DNA of 64,000 nucleotides from Austwickia sp. TVS 96-490-7B. GTDB taxonomy: Bacteria; Actinomycetota; Actinomycetes; Actinomycetales; Dermatophilaceae. The stretch covers positions 464,605 through 528,604 of the forward strand of contig NZ_JAHPZL010000008.1 in NCBI RefSeq assembly GCF_019331795.1, given 5' to 3'. This document shows, piece by piece, positions 35,582 through 45,120 of this stretch (position 1 is its first letter; every line of letters begins with the position of its first letter). A program made the position numbers and the translations under genes. The notes beneath the pieces are model-generated. The model was given only the letters and a program-made list of their open reading frames with translations, ran no database searches and was not told the origin of the DNA.

Positions 35582-38350
35582 GTGCCGATCGAGGACGCCG
35601 GCCCCATGATCAACGGCCTACCCAGCCGCTTCCCGGACATCGACCCGGAAGAGACGCAGGAATGGCTTGAATCGATGGATCAGCTCATCAAGGACAAAGG
35701 TGAGCAGCGGGCCCGATACATCATGCTCAGCCTCCTCCAGCATGCCCGTGAGCAGCACGTCGGTGTGCCTTCGCTGACCACCACCGATTACATCAACACC
35801 ATCCCCGTCGAAGCCGAGCCCTGGTTCCCCGGCGACGAGGACCAAGAGCGGGCGTTCCGCCGCCTCATTCGCTGGAACGCGGCGGTCTTGGTGCACCGGG
35901 CGCAGCGCCCAGGCGTAGGTGTCGGTGGCCATATCTCCACGTACGCCTCCGCCGCGACACTCTACGAAGTCGGCCTGAACCACTTCTTCCGTGGCCAGGA
36001 TCACCCCGGCGGCGGTGACCAGGTCTTTTTCCAGGGCCATGCTTCCCCCGGTATGTATGCTCGCGCTTTCCTCGAAGGTCGCCTCACCGAGGCTCAGCTC
36101 GACGGTTTCCGTCAGGAGAAGAGCCACGTCGTCGACGGACGCATCCAGTCAGTGCCGAGCTACCCGCACCCGCGCCTCATGCCGGAGTTCTGGCAGTTCC
36201 CGACAGTGTCGATGGGCCTGGGCCCGATCAACGCGATCTACCAGGCACAGTTCAACAAGTACCTGCACAACCGGGGCATTAAGGACACCAGCGACCAGCG
36301 CGTCTGGGCGTTCCTCGGCGACGGCGAAATGGACGAGGTCGAAAGCCGCGGCGCCCTGCAGTGGGCTGCCATGGAGGAGCTCGACAACCTCACTTTCGTA
36401 GTGAACTGCAACCTGCAGCGTTTGGATGGCCCGGTCCGAGGCAATGGCAAGATCATTCAGGAGCTGGAAGCCTTCTTCCGGGGCGCTGGCTGGAATGTCA
36501 TCAAGGTCATTTGGGGCCGAGGCTGGGACGAACTCCTCGCCGCCGACCACCAGGGCGCCCTGGTCCATGTGATGAACACCATCCCGGATGGCGACTACCA
36601 GACCTTCCGCGCCAACGACGGCGCCTTCGTCCGCGAGCACTTCTTCGGTCGGGACCGGCGAGCTCTCAAGCTCGTGGAAAACTGGACCGACGAAGACATC
36701 TGGTGGAAGCTCAAGCGAGGCGGCCACGACTACCGCAAGGTGTATGCCGCCTACCAGCAGGCCGTCCAGCACAACGGCCAGCCCACCGTCATCCTGGCCC
36801 ACACCATCAAGGGATACACCCTCGGCCAGCACTTCGCGGGGCGTAACGCCACCCACCAGATGAAGAAGCTGGCCTTGCAGGACCTTAAGGACCTGCGCGA
36901 CACCCTGCACATCCCGATCAGCGACGAACAGCTCGAAGCCGACCCGTACCGTCCCCCCTTCTACCACCCGGGAACGGACGATGAGCGCATCGACTACATG
37001 CTCGAGCTGCGGAGCAAACTGGGCGGCGCAGTCCCCCAGCGGCGTGTCCCGACTGAATCGATCCACCTGCCTGACACCTCGGCGTACGCCGCGATCAAGA
37101 AGGGCTCCGGCAAGCAACAGGTCGCCACGACCATGGCGTTTGTGCGGCTGCTCAAGGAACTCATGCGGGACAAGGAATTCGGCAAGCGGGTCGTCCCGAT
37201 CATCCCGGATGAGGCCCGTACTTTCGGGATGGACTCGTTCTTCCCCACCAGCAAGATCTACAACCCGCACGGCCAGAAATACACCTCGGTCGACGCGGAG
37301 CTGATGCTGGCCTACAAGGAATCCCCACAGGGTCAGATGCTGCACCTGGGCATCAACGAGGCGGGATCGTTGGCAGCGTTCACCGCCGCCGGGTCGTCGT
37401 ACTCCACCCACGGTGAGCCGATGGTGCCGTTCTATGTCTTCTATTCGATGTTTGGATTCCAGCGCACCGCCGACGCGATCTGGGCCGCCGCTGACCAGAT
37501 GACCCGAGGTTTCCTGATCGGAGCCACCGCCGGGCGGACCACCCTCACCGGTGAGGGACTGCAGCATATGGACGGTCACAGCCCGCTGCTCGCGGCGACC
37601 AACCCTGCTGTCGTCCACTACGACCCGGCCTATAGCTACGAGATCGCCCACATCGTTCAGGACGGTCTGCGTCGGATGTACGGCGACAACGCTGAAGACG
37701 TCATCTACTACCTGACGGTCTATAACGAGCCCATCGTGCAGCCCGCCGAGCCAGAGAACCTGGACGTTGAGGGTCTGCTTTCGGGCATGTATCTGCTCAA
37801 GGAAGGCGAACTGCCCGAAGGGTCCAATCCTGACGAGGCTCCTCGGGCGCAACTGCTCGCCTCCGGCGTGGGCGTGCCGTGGGCATTGGAGGCGCAGGAC
37901 CTGCTGCGCAGCGACTGGGGCGTCACCGCTGACGTGTGGTCGGTCACCAGCTGGACTGAGCTGCGCCGCGAAGCCATGGCGTGTGACGAGGAAAACTTCC
38001 TCACCCCCGGCGACACGCCGAAGGTGCCCTATGTCACCCGTCGGCTCGCCGAGCGGTCCGGCCCGGTGGTGGCGACCAGCGACTTCGCGACCGACCTGCA
38101 GGACGCCATCGCCCGCTGGGTGCCAGGCGACTTCGCCCCACTAGGTGCTGACGGGTTCGGATTCTCCGACACTCGCCAGGCAGCGCGCCGGTTCTTCCAC
38201 ATCGACGGCCCCTCAATGGCCGTCCGGGCCCTGCAGCTCCTCGCCGACCAAGGCAAGATCGACGCTGGTGTCCCAGCCGCAGCCGCTGAGAAATACCGCC
38301 TGCTCGACGTGACAGCTGGCAATTCCGGCAACGCCGGTGGCGACGCCTGA
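35582..38350 (+). CDS. aceE: pyruvate dehydrogenase E1 component, homodimeric type
   Basis: Thiamine-diphosphate enzyme that decarboxylates pyruvate and acetylates the lipoyl domains of E2. The 922 residues show [23 protein letters not shown], the ThDP/Mg motif [45 protein letters not shown] (GDGE...N) and [21 protein letters not shown] with catalytic His residues. [25 protein letters not shown] and [39 protein letters not shown] follow. GTG 35582 behind GGAAGGA gives the usual [19 protein letters not shown] start. The E2 partner is SucB at 1.7 kb. Confidence 0.97.
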   Translation: MPIEDAGPMINGLPSRFPDIDPEETQEWLESMDQLIKDKGEQRARYIMLSLLQHAREQHVGVPSLTTTDYINTIPVEAEPWFPGDEDQERAFRRLIRWNAAVLVHRAQRPGVGVGGHISTYASAATLYEVGLNHFFRGQDHPGGGDQVFFQGHASPGMYARAFLEGRLTEAQLDGFRQEKSHVVDGRIQSVPSYPHPRLMPEFWQFPTVSMGLGPINAIYQAQFNKYLHNRGIKDTSDQRVWAFLGDGEMDEVESRGALQWAAMEELDNLTFVVNCNLQRLDGPVRGNGKIIQELEAFFRGAGWNVIKVIWGRGWDELLAADHQGALVHVMNTIPDGDYQTFRANDGAFVREHFFGRDRRALKLVENWTDEDIWWKLKRGGHDYRKVYAAYQQAVQHNGQPTVILAHTIKGYTLGQHFAGRNATHQMKKLALQDLKDLRDTLHIPISDEQLEADPYRPPFYHPGTDDERIDYMLELRSKLGGAVPQRRVPTESIHLPDTSAYAAIKKGSGKQQVATTMAFVRLLKELMRDKEFGKRVVPIIPDEARTFGMDSFFPTSKIYNPHGQKYTSVDAELMLAYKESPQGQMLHLGINEAGSLAAFTAAGSSYSTHGEPMVPFYVFYSMFGFQRTADAIWAAADQMTRGFLIGATAGRTTLTGEGLQHMDGHSPLLAATNPAVVHYDPAYSYEIAHIVQDGLRRMYGDNAEDVIYYLTVYNEPIVQPAEPENLDVEGLLSGMYLLKEGELPEGSNPDEAPRAQLLASGVGVPWALEAQDLLRSDWGVTADVWSVTSWTELRREAMACDEENFLTPGDTPKVPYVTRRLAERSGPVVATSDFATDLQDAIARWVPGDFAPLGADGFGFSDTRQAARRFFHIDGPSMAVRALQLLADQGKIDAGVPAAAAEKYRLLDVTAGNSGNAGGDA

Positions 38351-38374
38351 GATATCCCTCAGGATGAAGTGTCC

Positions 38375-38411
38375 TACGGCGCGCCGGTGGCTCAGCTACC
38401 GGCGCGCCGTA
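38375..38411. promoter_or_regulatory. 14-bp perfect inverted repeat between aceE and the fasR-like gene
   Basis: Two 14-base arms built on CGGCGCGCCGGT flank a nine-base spacer, 25 bases after the aceE stop. The right arm overlaps the first two bases of the TACACT -10 hexamer of the regulator gene. It can serve as aceE terminator, as an operator, or as both. Confidence 0.65.
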
Positions 38412-38415
38412 CACT
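38410..38415 (+). promoter_or_regulatory. -10 element (TACACT) of a leaderless promoter for the fasR-like gene
   Basis: TACACT is followed by seven bases and ATG 38423; there is no ribosome-binding site. Confidence 0.55.
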
Positions 38416-38422
38416 CCTGCCA

Positions 38423-39637
38423 ATGGGGAGTCCACGCGCCAGTGAGGAGACCAGCCGTGCCGTCGAACGGTCTGCGGGACGGCTAACCACGGCGGCGTAC
38501 CGCCATATGGAATCCCACCTGGAGTGGTATCTCGACTTGTCCGCCCAAGAACGGTCCTGGGTCGGCACTGTTGTCCAGTCAGGGTTCGCATCATTCGTCG
38601 ACTGGTATGTGCACTCTGACACCGACAAGACCGATGATCACGCCACGGCGTCAATCTTCGCTGCTGCCCCCCGCGGCTTGACCCGCACCATTTCGCTGCG
38701 TCAGACCTTGGACTTACTGCGTACAGTCGTCGACGTCGTCGAGGACCACATTCCCGAACTTGCCGCAGCCGGTGAAGAAACCGCACTCCGCGAAGACGTT
38801 TTGCGATACAGCCGGGATATCGCTTTTGCTGCCGCCCAGGTATACGCCGGAGCAGCCGAAACCCGAGGGGCGTGGGATGCTCGCTTGGAGTCGCTGGTCG
38901 TCGACGCTGTGGTTCGCGGTGAAAGTCCTGATGAACTGACCAGCCGCGCGGCGGCACTCGGCTGGGATCGCACCGAAGGCGTCGTCGTGGTGATGGGCGC
39001 CGTCCCCACCGATGCCGGTGAGCGTGCTCTTGAGCGGATGCGCACAGCTGCTGGACGGGTGGGCGTAGACCTGTTGATTTCAGCGCAGGAAAGCCGTCTG
39101 ATTGTCATCGCCGGTGGCGTCACCGACCCCGAGCAGATCGCCACCGCACTGGCTCCAGCGTTTGGACCTGGTCCGGTCGTCGTCGGTCCTCGCGTCTCTC
39201 GGCTGCATTCCGCCCGCGGATCAGCACGAGCAGCTGCCGCCGCGTTACGCGCCGCACCGGCCTGGGCTGGAGCTCCCCGCCCAGTGCGCAGCGATGATCT
39301 CCTGCCCGAACGGGTCCTTGTCGGAGACACCGGCGCCCGGTCGTATCTCATCCGGCATGTGTTCACACCGCTACGCAAAGCCAGCGGAGCCAGCCTCGAA
39401 GAGACCTGTACGACGTACCTCGCCTGCGGGCGAAGCCTCGAAGCGACAGCTCGGGCCTTGTTTGTCCACCCCAACACGGTGCGCTACCGGCTGGGCCGGA
39501 TCACCGCGCTCACCGGATATGACCCCACGGCGCCCCGTGAGGCGTATGTCCTGCAAACCGCACTGGCTGTGGGACGTCTTGACGAGGCAGCCACATCCGC
39601 ATCATCCGATGCCGAGGACCTCCCTACTCCCACCTGA
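38423..39637 (+). CDS. fasR: PucR-family transcriptional regulator, FasR-like activator of fatty-acid synthesis
   Basis: 404-residue regulator with an N-terminal effector region that begins RAVERSAGRLTTAAYRHMESHLEWY, a central GGDEF-like/PucR domain and a C-terminal PucR helix-turn-helix: ETCTTYLACGRSLEATARALFVHPNTVRYRLGRITALTGYD. Proteins at this exact place, between aceE and fabD, are FasR of Streptomyces and Rv2242 of M. tuberculosis, which activate fatty-acid synthase genes. The assignment rests on that position and on the domain layout. ATG 38423 lies seven bases after TACACT, so the mRNA is probably leaderless. Confidence 0.85.
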   Translation: MGSPRASEETSRAVERSAGRLTTAAYRHMESHLEWYLDLSAQERSWVGTVVQSGFASFVDWYVHSDTDKTDDHATASIFAAAPRGLTRTISLRQTLDLLRTVVDVVEDHIPELAAAGEETALREDVLRYSRDIAFAAAQVYAGAAETRGAWDARLESLVVDAVVRGESPDELTSRAAALGWDRTEGVVVVMGAVPTDAGERALERMRTAAGRVGVDLLISAQESRLIVIAGGVTDPEQIATALAPAFGPGPVVVGPRVSRLHSARGSARAAAAALRAAPAWAGAPRPVRSDDLLPERVLVGDTGARSYLIRHVFTPLRKASGASLEETCTTYLACGRSLEATARALFVHPNTVRYRLGRITALTGYDPTAPREAYVLQTALAVGRLDEAATSASSDAEDLPTPT

Positions 39638-39808
39638 TGAGAAGACACAGCCAGAAGCAGAGCGTGAACGACAGCGAAGAGCGCTGCGGTCAACCCAATT
39701 GCTATCGGCACCACAACACGCAACGGCCCCACCACAGGTTGGGGACTCCTTAGCCCTACGCATGAGTCACCTCAACTATATGGATTGTCATCGCGACTAT
39801 AAAAGTTG

Positions 39809-39836
39809 TTGACATGGCCTTTTCTGAGGAAAGAGT
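39809..39836 (+). promoter_or_regulatory. candidate promoter in the fasR-fabD gap (39638-39989)
   Basis: The 352-base gap is AT-richer than its surroundings and holds no convincing gene. TTGACA at 39809-39814 is a perfect -35, with AAGAGT 16 bases downstream as a poor -10. A weak -10, CAGGCT, also lies six bases before the fabD GTG. The gap probably contains the FasR-controlled promoter of the fab operon. Confidence 0.45.
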
Positions 39837-39989
39837 CACCCCACCAGTGACGATGTCCAGCTGAAGCGCTTCATCAGCGAGATCGTCGGCCCTCAACTGG
39901 CAGATTTGTCGGGTTCCTCCAAAGATGCTGAAGTTTTCCTGTGTCTGTCGCACCTGCGGGTCCGGCGATCGCTAGGACAGGCTGGACGC

Positions 39990-40922
39990 GTGTTCGCCAT
40001 CATCTGTCCGGGACAAGGTTCACAAACCCCCGGTTTTCTCCAGCCCTGGCTCGACATCCCCGGAGTCTCCGATCGACTGTCGATCCTGTCCGACGCGGCC
40101 CAGACCGACCTCATCGCGCACGGCACCGTCTCCGACGAACAAACCATCAAAGACACCTCGGTCGCCCAGCCATTGATTGTCGCAGCAGGGCTAGCAGTGT
40201 TGCCATTGCTCCTCGCGGACACTCCTGAACCAGCCTGCTACAGCGGGCACTCCGTTGGCGAATTCACGGCCCTCGCCGCAGCAGGTGCCGTGAGCCCCTA
40301 TCAGGCGCTGAGCTTGGTTGCCACCAGAGGTCGGGCCATGGCAAAAGCCGCCGCGCACACTCCTACCGGGATGAGCGCTGTCCTCGGCGGCGACCCCCAG
40401 CAGGTCCTTGCTTGCCTAGAACAGCGAGGGCTCACCGCAGCCAATATCAACGGGGCCGGTCAAGTCGTCGCGGCCGGGACCCTGCCAGATCTAGAAGCGC
40501 TCGCCCAGAACCCACCGACCCGCAGCAGGGTCATCCCACTGAAAGTCGCCGGGGCATTTCACACCGCCCACATGGCTCCTGCGGTTGCTGATCTGCAGGC
40601 TGCTGCCGCCATCCACGACGTCCGCGATGCCGTGATTCCAGTGGTGAGCAACAGAGACGGCCAGCTGGTCCGCGACGGCAAGGATCTGGTGACCCGACTG
40701 GTCGCACAGGTCGCTCGACCTGTGCGATGGGATTTAGTCATGCAGACGTTGCTGGATAGTGGGATTACTGCGGTCATTGAAGTACCCCCGGCAAGCACCT
40801 TGAGTGGACTAGCCAAACGAGGCATGAAAGGCGTCAAAACCGTCGCAGTCAATACCCCTGACGACCTCGACGCTGCACGTGCGGTGGTGCTGGAACACAG
40901 CGGTCTGTCCGTGGTGCGCTGA
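39990..40922 (+). CDS. fabD: malonyl-CoA:ACP transacylase
   Basis: Loads malonyl groups onto ACP for fatty-acid synthesis. The 310 residues begin with FAIICPGQGSQTPGFLQPWL, contain the active-site YSGHSVGEFTAL (Ser88), the substrate Arg in LVATRGRAMAKA and the catalytic His in GAFHTAHM. GTG 39990 is chosen from the family N-terminus; the open frame continues upstream without a start signal. It is first in the fabD-fabH-acpP-fabF operon, and its TGA is separated from the fabH GTG by one base. Confidence 0.95.
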   Translation: MFAIICPGQGSQTPGFLQPWLDIPGVSDRLSILSDAAQTDLIAHGTVSDEQTIKDTSVAQPLIVAAGLAVLPLLLADTPEPACYSGHSVGEFTALAAAGAVSPYQALSLVATRGRAMAKAAAHTPTGMSAVLGGDPQQVLACLEQRGLTAANINGAGQVVAAGTLPDLEALAQNPPTRSRVIPLKVAGAFHTAHMAPAVADLQAAAAIHDVRDAVIPVVSNRDGQLVRDGKDLVTRLVAQVARPVRWDLVMQTLLDSGITAVIEVPPASTLSGLAKRGMKGVKTVAVNTPDDLDAARAVVLEHSGLSVVR

Positions 40923-40923
40923 C

Positions 40924-41982
40924 GTGGTGTTACTGCGTACCCTGCGCGGGCCGGCGTACACCCGCATCCTGGGCATCGGTGACTACCGGCCCGCTCGGAT
41001 CATCAGCAATGAAGAATTGTGTCGCCACATCGATTCCACCGATGAGTGGATCCAGGATCGATCCGGAATCCAGCAACGCCGCCAGGCCACGCCTGACGAA
41101 TCAGTCGTCGACATGGGCACCCAGGCAGCGCGCGCCGCGATGACGTACGCCGACCTGACCGGCTCGGACATCGACGCGGTGATCTGCGCGACGATTACCC
41201 ACCCCTACCAGACCCCCGCAGCGGCGCCGATGATCGCCGAACGACTCGGCACCAAGAATGCCGCCGCTTTCGACCTGTCCGCGGCCTGTGCCGGATATTG
41301 CTACGGCGTCGCGGTCGCTGACGACATGGTCCGATCAGGTCGAGCCGAACACGTCCTCGTGGTCGGGGTGGAAAAACTCTCCGACTATCGAGACCTGGGC
41401 GACCGGGGCACCGCTTTCATCTTCGGAGATGGCGCTGGCGCTGCCGTGATTGGGCCCTCAGCCACACCAGGGATTAGCGCCACCACCTGGGGATCCGATG
41501 GCTCCGGGTCCGCCATGATCAGTCAGTCAGTCAGCTGGACCGAAGCGCAAGAACGCTACGCTCCTGCTTCCCTTGACATGCCAGGAGATCCCGCTCGGCC
41601 AGACGCCACCGTGACCGACTCGCTCTGGCCGTTCATCGACATGCAAGGTCCTTCCGTGTTCCGATGGGCAGCGACTGCGGTGGCTCCGTTGTGTGAACGT
41701 GCCCTTGCTGCCGCCGGTGTGACCGCCCAGGACATCCAGGTCTTCATCCCCCACCAAGCCAACACGCGCATCGTGGACACCCTGGTCAAGAAACTGCGCC
41801 TCCCAGACCACGTCGTCATTGCTGATGACATCACCGACATGGCCAACACCTCAGCCGCCTCGATTCCTTTAGCCACAGCGGCTCTGCTGCGCAGTGGCCG
41901 GGCTCACCCCGGAGACCTTGCCCTGCAAATCGGATTCGGCGCCGGACTGACCTGGGCCGCCCAGGTCGTCCAGCTGCCCTGA
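40924..41982 (+). CDS. fabH: 3-oxoacyl-ACP synthase III (KAS III)
   Basis: Starts fatty-acid chains by condensing an acyl-CoA with malonyl-ACP. The 352 residues have the triad Cys122 (SAACAGY), His277 (IPHQANTRI) and Asn308 (MANTSAAS), the FGDGAGAAV loop and the terminal IGFGAGLTWAAQVVQLP. GTG 40924 or the adjacent GTG 40927 starts translation directly after the fabD stop, indicating coupling. The second KAS III of the window (13.6 kb) is not in this operon. Confidence 0.96.
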   Translation: MVLLRTLRGPAYTRILGIGDYRPARIISNEELCRHIDSTDEWIQDRSGIQQRRQATPDESVVDMGTQAARAAMTYADLTGSDIDAVICATITHPYQTPAAAPMIAERLGTKNAAAFDLSAACAGYCYGVAVADDMVRSGRAEHVLVVGVEKLSDYRDLGDRGTAFIFGDGAGAAVIGPSATPGISATTWGSDGSGSAMISQSVSWTEAQERYAPASLDMPGDPARPDATVTDSLWPFIDMQGPSVFRWAATAVAPLCERALAAAGVTAQDIQVFIPHQANTRIVDTLVKKLRLPDHVVIADDITDMANTSAASIPLATAALLRSGRAHPGDLALQIGFGAGLTWAAQVVQLP

Positions 41983-42071
41983 CAAGTTCCCGCCGCCCGA
42001 CGGGTCAATCGGGCACCGACAGCACCACTGACTCGCCCTCGCCCCACGAGGGCCCAGCGAAGGAGAACGAC

Positions 42072-42320
42072 ATGGGCATGAACGAACAGGAAATCCTGGC
42101 CGGACTAGCGGACATCGTCAACGAAGAAACCGGACTGGACACCGACGACGTCCAACTGGACAAGTCGTTCACTGAAGACCTGGACATCGACTCGCTGTCC
42201 ATGATGACCATCGTCGTCAACGCCGAGGAAAAGTTCGGCGTGAAAATCCCCGACGACGAAGTCAAGAACCTCAAAACCGTCCGCGACGCCGTCACCTTCA
42301 TCAGCTCCGCCCAGGGCTGA
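42072..42320 (+). CDS. acpP: acyl carrier protein
   Basis: 82-residue acidic helical carrier that holds growing acyl chains as phosphopantetheine thioesters. The attachment site is Ser41 in EDLDIDSLSMMTIV, flanked by the usual helices 1 and 3. CGAAGGAG precedes ATG 42072. It lies 89 bases after fabH and 156 before fabF. DIDSLS with Met-Met after it, rather than DSLD-type sequences, is typical of actinobacterial AcpM/AcpP. Confidence 0.96.
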   Translation: MGMNEQEILAGLADIVNEETGLDTDDVQLDKSFTEDLDIDSLSMMTIVVNAEEKFGVKIPDDEVKNLKTVRDAVTFISSAQG

Positions 42321-42476
42321 AACGCTGCGGTGCCCACGGCGTGCCCGGTCATGACGACACCGTCAGGCCGAGCACGCCGTACCCGGTCGTGTCCACACCC
42401 GGACATCCCGACCAAGCACCACCGCATCGCTACCACGACGCGCAGCTCACCCACCGCAGCGACCAGGAGTACCTCC

Positions 42477-43730
42477 ATGAGCCCCACCACGCCCCCACGT
42501 GTCGTCGTCACCGGCCTCGGAGCGACCACCCCGCTCGGCGGTGACGTCCGCAGCACCTGGCAAGCCCTGCTCGCCGGGACCTCTGGCGCACGCACCCTGC
42601 CCTACGACTGGGTCCAGACCTATGACCTTCCCGTCACCATCGGCGCCACGCTCGCCGTACCAGCCGCGGAACGTCTCACCAAAGTGGAAACCCGCCGACA
42701 AGACCCCTGCGCGCAGTACGCCCTGATCGCCGCACGAGAGGCCTGGGCCGACGCGGGGACCCCCGACGTCGCACCGGAACGCCTCGCCGTTTCCATCGGC
42801 ACCGGCGTCGGCGGCGTACACACCCTCGTCGACCAGTGGGAAAACCTACGAACCAAGGGGCCGCGCCGCATCTTCCCGCTCGCCGTACCGATGCTGCTGG
42901 TGAACTCCCCCACCGCCACCGTCAGCCTTGAACTCGACGCCCGCGCCGGTGGTCACACCCCTGTCAGTGCCTGCGCCTCCGGAGCTGAAGGCATCGCCCA
43001 AGGGCTGCAGATGATCCGAGAAGGCCGCGCCGATGTCGTCGTCGCTGGCGGCACCGAAGCCGCGATCCATCCACTTCCCATCGGCGGGTTTGCCGCTATG
43101 CAGGCACTTTCTACCCGCAATGACGACCCCGTCCGAGCTTCCCGGCCCTTCGACACGGACCGGGATGGCTTCCTCATCGGTGAAGGAGCCGCCGTCGTCG
43201 TCCTCGAAAGCTACGACAGCGCCATCGCCCGAGGCGCCACCATCTACGCCGAATTGGTCAGTGCCGGGGTGACCACCGACGCCCACCACGTCGCAGCACC
43301 CGAACCTGAAGGCATCGGAGCCGCCGCTGCCATCACCCAAGCCATCCGCACCGGCAACATCGACATCAACCACATCGCCCACATCAACGCGCATGCCACC
43401 TCCACCCCAGTAGGTGACCGTGCCGAAAGCAAAGCCATCCGCTCCGCTTTAGGGAAACACACCGATCAGGTCGCCGTCAGCGCCACCAAATCCATGACTG
43501 GACACCTGCTCGGTGCTGCAGGATCACTCGAAGCGATCTTCACGATCCTTGCCCTGCACGAAGGGACCGCCCCGGCGCACATCAACCTTGACCATCGTGA
43601 CCCGGACATCACGTTGGATATCGTTGCCGACACCCCCAGAGCCCTTCCTGACGGCGATATCGTCGCTCTGGATCACAGCTTCGGTTTCGGCGGTCACAAC
43701 GTCGCACTGGCGTTCCGGCGCTGCCGCTGA
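42477..43730 (+). CDS. fabF: 3-oxoacyl-ACP synthase II (KAS II)
   Basis: Elongating condensing enzyme of type II fatty-acid synthesis; 417 residues. The catalytic triad is Cys166 in VSACASGAEG, His in NAHATSTPVGD and His in KSMTGHLLGAAG, with Lys in the same motif. The terminal NSFGFGGHN-type motif reads DHSFGFGGHNVALAF. ATG 42477 follows CAGGAG; the frame is open further upstream but without signals. It is the last gene of the fab operon, ended by a hairpin. Confidence 0.96.
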   Translation: MSPTTPPRVVVTGLGATTPLGGDVRSTWQALLAGTSGARTLPYDWVQTYDLPVTIGATLAVPAAERLTKVETRRQDPCAQYALIAAREAWADAGTPDVAPERLAVSIGTGVGGVHTLVDQWENLRTKGPRRIFPLAVPMLLVNSPTATVSLELDARAGGHTPVSACASGAEGIAQGLQMIREGRADVVVAGGTEAAIHPLPIGGFAAMQALSTRNDDPVRASRPFDTDRDGFLIGEGAAVVVLESYDSAIARGATIYAELVSAGVTTDAHHVAAPEPEGIGAAAAITQAIRTGNIDINHIAHINAHATSTPVGDRAESKAIRSALGKHTDQVAVSATKSMTGHLLGAAGSLEAIFTILALHEGTAPAHINLDHRDPDITLDIVADTPRALPDGDIVALDHSFGFGGHNVALAFRRCR

Positions 43731-43756
43731 CCCGATCCCACTCCCTTACACGCACA

Positions 43757-43787
43757 GGACCGGCCCCCATCCCCATGGGGCCGGTCC
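43757..43787. terminator. bidirectional hairpin terminator after fabF
   Basis: GGACCGGCCCC pairs with GGGGCCGGTCC (11 bp) around a nine-base loop between the convergent fabF and DUF3145 genes. Confidence 0.75.
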
Positions 43788-43855
43788 CTCTGCGCAGCCC
43801 ATCAAGCCAGACTGCCACCGTCGTCACCGCCCAGACCGGACCGGGACGACGACAC

Positions 43856-44365
43856 TCAACTGACTCGATGGAGCCAGCGCACGGGAGCATTGTCCCCGGC
43901 ATGGCGGAATGGTTCCAGTTCGGTATCCCACGGAGAACCCAACGCGATCTCCAGCTCGCGCCGCACACTGGACGGGTCACCTGCCGCCAATGCGGCACGC
44001 AGCCGGTTCTCACTGATCAAAGTGTCGCCATTGGTGGAGACGATGGTGTGATGCACGCCCAGCGACGGCGTGTACGTCCAGCGCGCTCCGTCTACTCCCG
44101 CGCTGGGATCCTCCACCACCTCGAAGCGAACATCCTGGCAGCGGCGTAGCGCACTCGCCAGGTGAGCTCCTGTGCCCGGGACCCCAGACCACGTGAGCTC
44201 AGCACGCATCAACGTGCGACCCAGCGGCTGCTGAGTCCACGACAGTTTCACCGACGCCCCGAGGACCGACTCGATCGCCCAGCCAATGTGCGGGCACAAC
44301 GAGCTAGGCGTGGAGTGGATATACACCACGCCCTGGGTCAGGGCAGCGTGCGCCGCGACAGACAT
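43856..44365 (-). CDS. DUF3145 family protein
   Basis: 169-residue conserved actinobacterial protein. It starts with AAHAALTQGVVYIHSTPSSLCPHIGWAIESVLG, the hallmark of DUF3145. Continuing: VKLSWTQQPLGRTLMRAELTWSGVPGTGAHLASALR, RWTYTPSLGVHHTIVSTNGDTLISENRLRAAL and a final WDTELEPFRHAGDNAPVRWLHRVS. No membrane segment or known catalytic motif. ATG 44365 has AGGAGG seven bases upstream. The position next to the fab operon is conserved in Streptomyces and suggests, without proof, a role linked to lipid synthesis. Confidence 0.9.
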   Translation of the reverse strand: MSVAAHAALTQGVVYIHSTPSSLCPHIGWAIESVLGASVKLSWTQQPLGRTLMRAELTWSGVPGTGAHLASALRRCQDVRFEVVEDPSAGVDGARWTYTPSLGVHHTIVSTNGDTLISENRLRAALAAGDPSSVRRELEIALGSPWDTELEPFRHAGDNAPVRWLHRVS

Positions 44366-44769
44366 CCGGATCCTCCTGTGAGTTGCGAGGGACGTCTTCC
44401 CCAACGGCCTGCAACATCACCGAGAACGTCGTGTCCTGCGACGCTCACCCAACGTACGACAAAAACGTGACCAATGGCCCTTCGGCGTACGAACAACTAT
44501 GTGCGCTTATCCGGTTCATTGTGCCCGAGGGGTCCGGACACACCAAGACACACCCCCGCGACACGACGGCGCTTTCCCACATGTCCTCCCCCCGAGACGG
44601 TCCCGCTCGACAGAACCGCAGGTGAAAACGGCATCCCATGGAGCCTTGCATCCATGCACCCGTCCCAGTTGGACAACCGCTCAAGATCAAGGTTCACTAG
44701 CGGCATTGGGGATAAGAGCCGGGAACTCACCCTGGGAAGTGAGCGACCGGCATGAGGAAATGGGGGCCT
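44366..44769. other. 404-base divergent intergenic region
   Basis: It lies between the DUF3145 gene and the small gene at 44770. No convincing coding frame, tRNA or repeat was seen. TTGGAC at 44668-44673 with TTCACT 18 bases downstream is a weak promoter candidate for the rightward gene. Confidence 0.4.
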
Positions 44770-45036
44770 ATGAGCGGCTTCGTTCAGGCGCCGGCACCAG
44801 GTATGCAGAGTGCCATGGCGATCTTGACGGCGCGCGTCCAGAGCATGGACGGGGGATGCAGTGTCAACGAGTACGTCGAGCTGCTGCGCAGTGAAATGGA
44901 AGACCAGGATCCGTTGATCCTGACCAGTGCCATGGCGAGCCTCGCCTCGGCGCTGCTGGCCATTGCAGCTGGCGGGACCAACATCCCGCCGTACGAACTG
45001 CTCTCGACGATCGGCTTGACACTCGCCGACGCGTGA
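44770..45036 (+). CDS. small hypothetical protein
   Basis: 88 residues: MSGFVQAPAPGMQSAMAILTARVQSMDGGCSVNEYVELLRSEME followed by two Ala/Leu-rich helices (MASLASALLAIAAGG, YELLSTIGLTLADA). No signal peptide; the second helix could be membrane-associated. ATG 44770 has a GGGGG stretch close by; ATG 44752 is the alternative. Codon use is normal for the genome. Family not recognised. Confidence 0.6.
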   Translation: MSGFVQAPAPGMQSAMAILTARVQSMDGGCSVNEYVELLRSEMEDQDPLILTSAMASLASALLAIAAGGTNIPPYELLSTIGLTLADA

Positions 45037-45063
45037 TCACCCTCCGGGCGACCGGAACACCAG

Positions 45064-45101
45064 ACGGCCCGCCGTCTCCCTGCGGGGAGGCGACGGGCCG
45101 T
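45064..45101. terminator. bidirectional hairpin terminator before rtcB end
   Basis: ACGGCCCG pairs with CGGGCCGT, and the stem continues inward through CTCCC/GGGAG with a mismatch. It lies between the convergent small gene and rtcB. Confidence 0.7.
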
Positions 45102-45120
45102 TGGTCTATCTCCGGGCAGA

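Noticed and set aside
36149-37852. 567-codon open frame antisense to aceE
   Set aside because: Low-complexity Val/Gly/His composition, no motif, and fully inside the conserved aceE coding region.
39484-39735. 83-codon minus-strand frame with one hydrophobic segment after the fasR-like gene
   Set aside because: Two thirds are antisense to the regulator gene and no ribosome-binding site or -10 element was seen; only the first 30 residues lie in free sequence.
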